A stretch of DNA of 64,000 bases from Eunapius fragilis (Eukaryota > Porifera > Demospongiae > Spongillida > Spongillidae). The notes below the pieces were generated by a model that had not been told where the DNA came from, did not search any database, and worked only from the letters and a program-made list of their open reading frames with translations. The DNA lies in the NCBI GenBank assembly GCA_963681505.1, contig OY811971.1, positions 15,301,338 through 15,365,337 of the forward strand, in the 5' to 3' direction. Position numbers and translations under genes: made by a program. Below, piece by piece: positions 57,401 through 64,000 of the stretch (position 1 is its first letter; each line of letters starts with the position of its first letter).

Positions 57401-59895
57401 GATATTCAGTTTCTATAGGCTCTCATCTAAACAGCGCTATCTAATTACTTGTTACTAGCGTGCACCCGTGAAATATCACGGGCTGATTATATATGCATGT
57501 TATTAAATACTATAATTTCCAACGTACGTCCGCGTAACTTATTTATATACTCCGCCTAGCGCCTACTGGTTGCTAGGTACGCGCACTTAGCAACCAATAG
57601 GAACGACCACCGCCCACACAAATGTATATTATTATGACATAGCAACGCCATGCTTCGTGCCACAAAACCTACATGCCTGTACAGGAGGTAATAATGTCAT
57701 CACATGCAGTAACAATTAAAGCAACGCCGGCCATTGAGGTTCACTCTCACGTCTCATCGTATACAGGCTGAGAACATGTAGTTACTATCTGACATAATAA
57801 TACCATGAAGTATTTGTATTACGCGGAAGTAGCAACTGTATGTGTGGTAGATTTACATATGCTTTTAAAACGAATTATAACTTATTGTAAGGGTCTGAGA
57901 ACCTTTGTATTAATTACATCACACGTTAGTAACCATGGCATAAATATGATTTAAGCTGCTAGCTCTTGGCGGGACACCACACGAGAATGCAAAGAGTGAT
58001 CGTAAAACAGTCAACGAACATGATTGGGTGATGTAGCACAGGACATGCATGTAAAAGACTATTTATAAATAATCAGTCCGTGATTTTTCACGGATGCACG
58101 CTAGTAGAACATAATTTTTATAAGATATAGCAACAGTTGTTTGACTACCTTTGTCGGCACAATTGGATTGACGTGCTCGTGATGTCTACATCGAGTTAGA
58201 GCAACATATAATTGCCCGTGTCCAAACAAGCTAGGGCAATACTGTTTTACCAATGCTTCATATATAATCTACCACCACCTGTTCTATAACATACGGTTAC
58301 TACGCAACCTCTATAGCATGCCCGCACAATACAAATACGTCATTATGGAAAGGTAGTAACAACATGTTCTCGGCCTGTATGATGACTCAGAGTGAACTAC
58401 AATAGCGTTAAGTTGCTTACTGCATGTGATGACATTATTACCTGTAGGTTTTGTGGCAAGCATGGTTGCTAAGTATACACGTTACTACGTACTTTTGTGT
58501 GAGAGGTGGTCGTTCCTATTGGTTGCTAGGTACGCGTACCTAGCAACCAATGGGCCCTAGGCCGAGTATATAAATAAGTTACGCGGACGTACGGACGTAT
58601 TATATTTCCTACTACATTATTGATGAATTCCCCACTTTGATTGTAAGCCACATCATTATACGAAGGAACATTGAAACAAAAGCGTAAACAGTGATTTTGC
58701 TTTAATTTCGAAAAAAAAAGGTGGGGGGGGGGGGGGGGTAACGACTAATTCAGTAGCGCTTTTTTATAGGTGAAAACCTAATATCCCCAAAACGGATCCA
58801 ATAATATGATACGAATTGAAGTTGATATGAGCGGAGTAAAGTAATCCTATATTATGGATGGAAATAGATATTAAAAGATTAAAAGAAATGGTTCCCTGTT
58901 ATATTTGCATTAATGCATTATTAAAATCATAAACATGAACATATTAATAGCCATTTGGCGTGCAGCTGATTTAGCATACCCGTTAGGAGTATTTGATTGT
59001 AGAAACGACAGCACGGGAAAACTCTGTGGTCTGAGGTTCAATGAATACCTGGTTGCTAAGGGTGGTAGGGACACGCCCTTTATATGGCTTCCGTTAGTAG
59101 CCAAAAAAAATCAGCGTTTTTTAAGTTTCGAAGCTTCCGAAGGTGATAGAATAATAAAACCACTACGAACACTTCTTGTTAGAACTAATATATATATTAT
59201 GACGAGTGGCTATATCTAACAAAGCTTCGCAACCGCGTCATGTTTATCGAACCTGATCTGAAGTTTGGTAATCGAATCGGTACATACTTATAATGGATAT
59301 GGGAATGTAGCCAAATCACTGCCCTCCATGAAATTTCTTATACCGTATGATCCTTTGCTCCGTTCAAATGTTATGCGCAAATCATGATTTGTAAATCTAG
59401 GCAGGAAATCAATAACTATATTCGTTCGCTCCCTAATATGGCTGCCTCCGACACCCCTGCATGGCAGTTACAAAAGTTTATATGCAACTCACCAGACGGA
59501 TGATGGCGCTAATTGAGGGTACGGGAGGTTTTTCGTCCTTGCTGCAATCAGTGGAGTCCTGCCTGTTAGAAGTGCATGCGTAGTACCCGCGGGTGGATAC
59601 AAATGCATACATGCATGTGTGTATGCGTGTTAAAATAGTTAAAATTTTAAAACGTTTGAATTGTCTACTTTCTCTCGACCGCGCTTGCATCTTCGTTTGA
59701 TGAGAGGAGAGCTTTCGCGACGACGTCACTATTGGGAACGGCGGGTTCCACCGAGACTGGAATGTCGACCGTTCGCATGTGGTTGGGATGGTGCGATTCC
59801 TTGTCTTCTAACGTAGCTCGATACGACCGAGTTGCGTTGCTGCTCTTCTGAGGCATGGTGTCGCTCATTGTTGCCGCAGTCCCGTCCATGTCCAT
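48435..59895 (-). CDS. ABCB1-like: Full-length ABCB/P-glycoprotein-type multidrug exporter
   Basis: ATP-driven exporter, TMD1-NBD1-TMD2-NBD2, plasma membrane. 18 exons in phase: 59895-59669, 59562-59493, 56441-55972, 55795-55624, 54542-54418, 53717-53601, 52945-52891, 52780-52667, 52516-52406, 52351-52226, 52144-51608, 51404-50967, 50875-50714, 50078-49875, 49822-49722, 49656-49341, 49260-48856, 48791-48435; 1368 aa (human P-gp 1280). NBD1: Walker [10 protein letters not shown] (506-514), LSGGQ (610-614), Walker B LLLLDE (630-635). NBD2: GPSGCGKST (1157-1165), LSGGQ (1263-1267), LLLDE. The first extracellular loop carries four or more N-glycosylation sequons (NVS, NMT, NNS, NFS), as in P-gp. 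TMD1 starts [16 protein letters not shown]. The linker (about 709-755) is Ser-rich. The longer length is mostly a 95-residue polar N-terminus. Its ATG lies 12 bp from a TIR element. All catalytic motifs are intact. Confidence 0.95.
51411..51427. repeat. Poly-G run next to ABCB exon 12 acceptor
   Basis: On the coding strand this is a C17 tract ending 6 bases before the acceptor CTTCAG at 51405. It acts as the polypyrimidine tract, so length change could alter splicing. Confidence 0.85.
54880..55075. repeat. CTCCCCTCCATTACC minisatellite in ABCB intron 4
   Basis: About 12 irregular 15-bp units (CTCCCCTCCATTGCC variants); strongly pyrimidine on the plus strand. In mid-intron, not next to an exon. 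Confidence 0.9.
56442..59492 (-). other. ABCB intron 2 (3.05 kb)
   Basis: Longest intron of the gene. Holds the Helitron-like copies, a poly-C run near 56875-56886, and a poly-G near 58722-58738. No additional exon is needed: exon 2 ends ISAIIRL and exon 3 begins FRYATALDW, contiguous in the family. Confidence 0.8.
57455..58610. mobile_element. Two Helitron-like copies, one nested in the other (ABCB intron 2)
   Basis: Copy B, plus strand, about 57503-58104: starts ATACTATAATTTCC and ends with hairpin TCCGTGATTTTTCACGGA, GCACG, CTAG, then T. Copy C, minus strand: right part about 58610-58105, and its 3' end at 57499-57455 (hairpin CCCGTGATATTTCACGGG, then CTAG on the minus strand). The simplest reading is that copy B landed inside copy C near its 3' end. 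B and C share GGTTGCTAGGTACGCG, GGTAATAATGTCATCACATG and CAGGC.GAGAACATGT with copy A at 37660. Non-coding. Confidence 0.6.
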
Positions 59896-59990
59896 GCATC
59901 GTCAATGTATAGACCTTTTTCATCACATGACCAAGTTACATTAATCGTGACGTCATTTACGTAAGCCGCCATCTTGGTGCACAGCTGGCA
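59896..59990 (-). promoter_or_regulatory. Putative ABCB proximal promoter inside a TIR element
   Basis: On the minus strand, within 90 bases of the start codon: CACCAAGATGGCGGC (YY1-like, complement at about 59965-59978) and the palindromic CRE TGACGTCA at 59948-59955. No TATA box. YY1-type boxes in TATA-less animal promoters sit close to the start site. This is motif evidence only. Confidence 0.45.
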
Positions 59991-60731
59991 TTGACATGAC
60001 CAATATATATATATAGATTTATCTACGCAACGACTAATTCCGCTTCAGAAAACTGATGTCAAAGTTATTATACGGAATATACTTCCTCTCAAGATACATC
60101 AGCAAGACTGCTATCGTTATAACGCGTACGTATAAGGCTCGGATAATCCGTTTTGCGTTCAGCTTGTATAGTAATTTCCCCTGCAGGCCGCCGGGCTTCG
60201 AGCAATTCGGTATCTTATTTTGTGCTGCAAACAAATTTCGAAGCAATTAATATATGCAGTTTAAAAATTAAGCCTATACAACCAGTCGTTAGCGGCTGCA
60301 TGGCCGGCCTGTCAGAGACTAAATCTGGGTCTGTCATGCATGCACAAATATTTCAGTCGCTTTAATTTTGATCCGGCAGGACCAAATGAAAACGAGCGCC
60401 AGAAATATTCCGGCCGGGCTGAAATTGAGTACGATTTGTTCCACTTGAGTTTTTGTTCCAGCGTCGATCCGGGCCGAAGTCAGAAACGACGTTTGGAGTA
60501 AGATACATATGAATGGGGAGATCACCTGCATGCATGTATATGTATAGAAGAGACCAATACGAAATTGTTCCTAGCGAACATGTACATGTCTATAAGCTAC
60601 AAGATTGGCTTCTGGCCAACTTCTGGGTATAGCCTTTCGCACATGCATGTGTTCTCGCTCCGCTTTCGGCAGTCAGTATTGGCACATAAACATATACAAG
60701 CATCAAATGGGTGCATTTCAAGTAGAGAGCC

Positions 60732-60789
<58 letters not shown>

Positions 60790-61322
60790 ACGCGCGCGCA
60801 CGCGTGTGCATGTGTGTGTGCACGACAAAGCGACACGTATCTGCCACATCCATTTGCGTATAAGCTCCTTTCGTGATGTTTCATATACGCTCATAGCTGA
60901 TATCAGGTGTCATAACACGTCGTATACGTAAGGCTGCTTTGAAGCCGTTCGCAGTGACCAAGCTGTAGAGTCGGTATAACCAATCTTCGTTGAATTTGTT
61001 ATACAGTGTAGCCAGCTGGCTCTCCGGATTGAACGGTATTCAATATTTGCTAGCGTCGTCTTTATTATGCCTTGTCTTGCAAGAGCATCGAGGCAGCCGT
61101 CTCTTCGTCTTTGGCTGAGCTCGCGTTCACGTTCTCCTCCAATGTGGTTAATAATAGCAGATATTCGATGGAACGAGAGGTCTTTATTCTTTATCAATCA
61201 CAGAACACTTGAAACACCAAGTTACTTCACACAATACAATATTACCTGTGCACCAAGATGGCCGCCACCGGTGTTTCACGTGATCCAGTTAATTATCTTG
61301 TGACACATGAAAAAGGTCTATA
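59908..61322. mobile_element. 1.4 kb TIR element directly upstream of ABCB
   Basis: Outer ends TATAGACCTTTTTCAT at 59908-59923 and its exact complement at 61307-61322, with TA at both edges, suggesting a TA target duplication as in Tc1/mariner-type MITEs. A second inverted pair, GCCGCCATCTTGGTGCACAG (59965-59984, complement at 61246-61265), lies 40-55 bases further in. The DNA between the two pairs is only weakly similar. The interior is non-coding and includes a (TG)n at 60732-60787. Confidence 0.65.
60732..60787. repeat. (GT)n followed by CGCGCG
   Basis: About 27 GT dinucleotides then CACGCGCGCGCACGCGTG, a strictly alternating purine-pyrimidine tract of about 75 bases, strong Z-DNA candidate. 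Confidence 0.93.
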
Positions 61323-63369
61323 TCATGCGATATTCGCAGCCGCGCCCATGCATGTCATGTGACACGCATCTCATTGGATCCTTTATTGTTGTCGTAATAG
61401 CCTATGGACATCCAGGTACCGGGTTCAGCTAGCTGTGAACGTACAAGGGTCTGGATACGAGACTATAGTTTGTGTATGTGGTGCAAGCGCGAGTACTTAT
61501 AATTAGGCATTGGCATTAAAGTAAGTCTGGTAATGCGTTTGAGTCACTATATAACCTCCATCATGATTAACGCTACAGAAGCCGGGTTTTAAATATTAGA
61601 AAGGTGAAGAAGAACCTTCGAACTATGTCACAAAGAACGAACTTACTTCCTTCCAATCCTGTAAGCCGGAACATGTTTGACTCAGGGCAGTTAAGGCCTG
61701 GGTATCCTGTAAATTGACATCATTGAGTGAAACTTTTTAATTTGATGACCAGTAAGTATAGCTCATATATTCTTGGATAGCCCTGATTGAGACCTACATT
61801 TTGATATATACTATGACGCAATTACGTCACGTGATACTTCTCAGGGTGATTCAACTGAATAAAAACTTTAATAAAAAACGCGGTGATGATGCCAAGGTAT
61901 TTATGATTCGTGGTTATACCAATTTGAAGATCATTACAACTAGAGTACATTTTCTGCTAGACGTATTGAAAATTCAACTGTGATCGGAAGATAATGAAAC
62001 TAAAGCCAATTAATCGCCGCCATTTTGGCCGCTTTGTTGCGATTATTTAGCATAGCAAAGCTGTTAGCTATAAATCCTACCGAGAAGTTAGAAGTACTCA
62101 TCACTTGATGTGTAGGGATGAAAAATGACCACTGAAATACCCTGGCTTCACTGCCGTATAATTCGTTGAACGAACTATGACAATACTGAACCTCTGCAAT
62201 ACTCACGTGATGCAATGGCGTAACCATGGCGACAATAAAATTCCGCATCATTAATACTTTAATTTGATATCATACTTATGCATAGATATTGCACAGTTCA
62301 TGAGCAATATGCAAAGTTAAAAAAGAATGGCTACCCATGCCTTAACTCCCCTGAGTGATATTTAAAACCTTATTTTCGCGATAAATGGTCAAACGTTAGC
62401 GTACAAAATCATCTTGATCAGAGCAGCTGACATCTTAGAAAGGTGTTTGGACATTCGATGTGGTGTATAAACTATTTATAGTTTCACTAAAATCAGACGA
62501 TCCGAAGGTGACGCCCGGAACATAGTAGGGAACACACACGCAGTACATGCGCGCGCGTTGATTACTTCGTGAGGAATAAGTTTATTCTCTCAGAGTGCAT
62601 GTGAAGCATTCAACCTAATGATTGGCTTATCCAGGATGCGAAATTCGATAGGTCTCAATCACAAAGGATATTCGATGTCTTACATTGTGGACGAAGGCTA
62701 CGTTGCAAAGGCTTAAATGGGAGTATACTTTATTGTTTCAATCGGAAGAACATGTGCATGCAAAGAAAGAAATAACTAAAGGATGGCTTACATTAATATA
62801 TTGTTATAGTGGACAACGACTACGCCAGCTGCGAAGGCGGATCAGAAGGCGGCTTTATTATTTTATTGTTTCTTGTATATAGTACTAAAAAGTACTATCG
62901 TTTCAGAATAAGAAAGTGAGTGAGTCATTCCGAGATATGAATAAGGAGCAAGTGGGTGTGGTTAGATAGTACTCCCTCCATTGTCTTGAAAGGGAAATCC
63001 TAATGTTCATGCATGACATCGTGTCTAGACACCACACTGCTGGGCCTACAAGGTGTGATGTGTTTAATTTTATGTACGAGGGTGGTGTGGTATCCAGTCT
63101 GTAGCTAGCGCCGCACGCAAATACGAACCAGTATACGGATTTGAGTCCCAGACAGCGCAAGTATAATTGGTGGGGGAGAGGGTGATCACTGGTCCAACAA
63201 CCTATTTATAGCAACTAGGCATAACCTGTCTGACTCCAAACCAAACTGGTTTGACAACCTATAAAACCAGTTCCTAGCACTAAACCGGTTTCTAACAATG
63301 TACAGAACTCAGGTGCTACTTTAGAAAATGGGCCTAGACATTATATGTACAACACCGAATATATCACAG
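61323..63369. other. No gene recognised
   Basis: Stops in all frames, no domain seen. Short GGTTT / AAACC inverted motifs occur at 63235-63300. Confidence 0.45.
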
Positions 63370-64000
63370 ATGGGATGGTAAGGGAGGGGATGAGGGTGAG
63401 GGAGAGGATGAGGGTGAGGGAGGGATGGGGGAGGGAGGGGATGAGGGTGAGGCTGGATGAGGGTGAGGGAGGGGACGAGAGTGATGGAGGGGATGAGAGT
63501 TAGGGAGGGGATGAGGGTGAGGGAGGGGATGAGGGTGAGGAAGAGGAGGAGGGTGAGGAGGGGATGAGGGTGAGGAAGGGGATGAATGAGGGTGAGGGAG
63601 GGGATGAGGGTGAGGCTGAGGAAGGGGCAAGAGTGAGGGAGGGGATGAGGGTGAGGGAGGGGATGAGGGTGAGGGAGGGGATGAGGGTGAGGGAGGGGAC
63701 GAGAGTGAGGGAGGGGATGAGGGTGAGGGAGGAGATGAATGAGGGTGAGGGAGGGGATGAGGGAGAGGATGAGGGTGAGGGAGGGGATGAGGGTGAGGAG
63801 GGGATGAGGGTGAGGGAGGGAGTGAGGGTGAGGGAGGGGATGAGGGTGAGGGAGGGGATGAGGGTGAGGGAGGGGATGAGGGTAAGGGAGGGGATGAGGT
63901 GAGAGAGGGGATGTGAGGGAGGGGATGAGGGCAAGGGAGGGGGTGAGGTGAGGGAGGGGATGAGGGTGAGGGAGGGGATGAGGTGAGGGAGGGAATGAGG
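63370..64000. repeat. 18-bp polypurine minisatellite, continues past window end
   Basis: Unit GGGATGAGGGTGAGGGAG with single-unit variants (6-, 12- and 15-bp steps). The plus strand is almost purely purine with one T per unit or two. All frames are open by composition only. Confidence 0.96.

Noticed and set aside
63364-63934. Long Gly-Glu/Arg or Pro-Ser frames at the right edge
   Set aside because: Translation of the 18-bp polypurine minisatellite.

Overview
The window reads as animal nuclear DNA, most likely from a sponge or another early-branching invertebrate. This is an inference from style: compact genes with many GT-AG introns, metazoan housekeeping genes, KRBA2/Ginger-type integrases with Ulp1 and PHD modules, small TIR elements, and very many minisatellites and poly-G/C runs. 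No species can be named from the sequence alone. One assembly gap of 200 N lies at 1527-1726.

Layout. 1-5 kb holds a partial, apparently broken family 3 glycoside hydrolase gene (2558-3356) and a G-run-rich small TIR element. 5.0-8.2 kb is an ankyrin gene segment in which a ~0.83 kb unit, one 33-codon exon plus intron, has been copied in tandem. A 21-bp minisatellite follows (8.34-9.55 kb), then a CACCACTGCACC-type minisatellite (11.65-13.35 kb). 16431-21933 is a well-bounded Ginger-like DNA transposon with 70-bp TIRs, a TTTA target duplication, integrase, Cys-rich, Ulp1 protease and PHD parts. 22747-23709 is a single-exon seven-TM receptor. 24.9-32.4 kb is a set of inverted repeats inside inverted repeats. 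It encloses an integrase zinc-finger fossil, an uninterrupted 582-codon piggyBac-type transposase and a second Ulp1-PHD module.

The right half holds three host genes that I could resolve completely, with every exon in phase: ALG12 (minus, 34732-37592, 9 exons, 476 aa), a monoglyceride lipase-like MGLL (plus, 39844-45748, 7 exons, 299 aa) and a full ABCB/P-glycoprotein-type exporter (minus, 48435-59895, 18 exons, 1368 aa). ALG12 and MGLL are divergent and separated by 2.25 kb largely made of a Helitron-like repeat with a Harbinger-like MITE inside it. The window ends in a polypurine 18-bp minisatellite (63.4-64 kb).

The most unusual signal is shared by the neighbours ALG12 and MGLL. In each, one exon/intron junction (exon end plus 5' splice site) has been amplified into a minisatellite of about 10 copies running into the intron, so the true donor is followed by a row of near-identical decoy donors whose use would add a stop codon. 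A second strong lead is a 1.4 kb TIR element ending 12 bp upstream of the ABCB start codon and carrying CRE-like and YY1-like boxes in the proximal promoter position.
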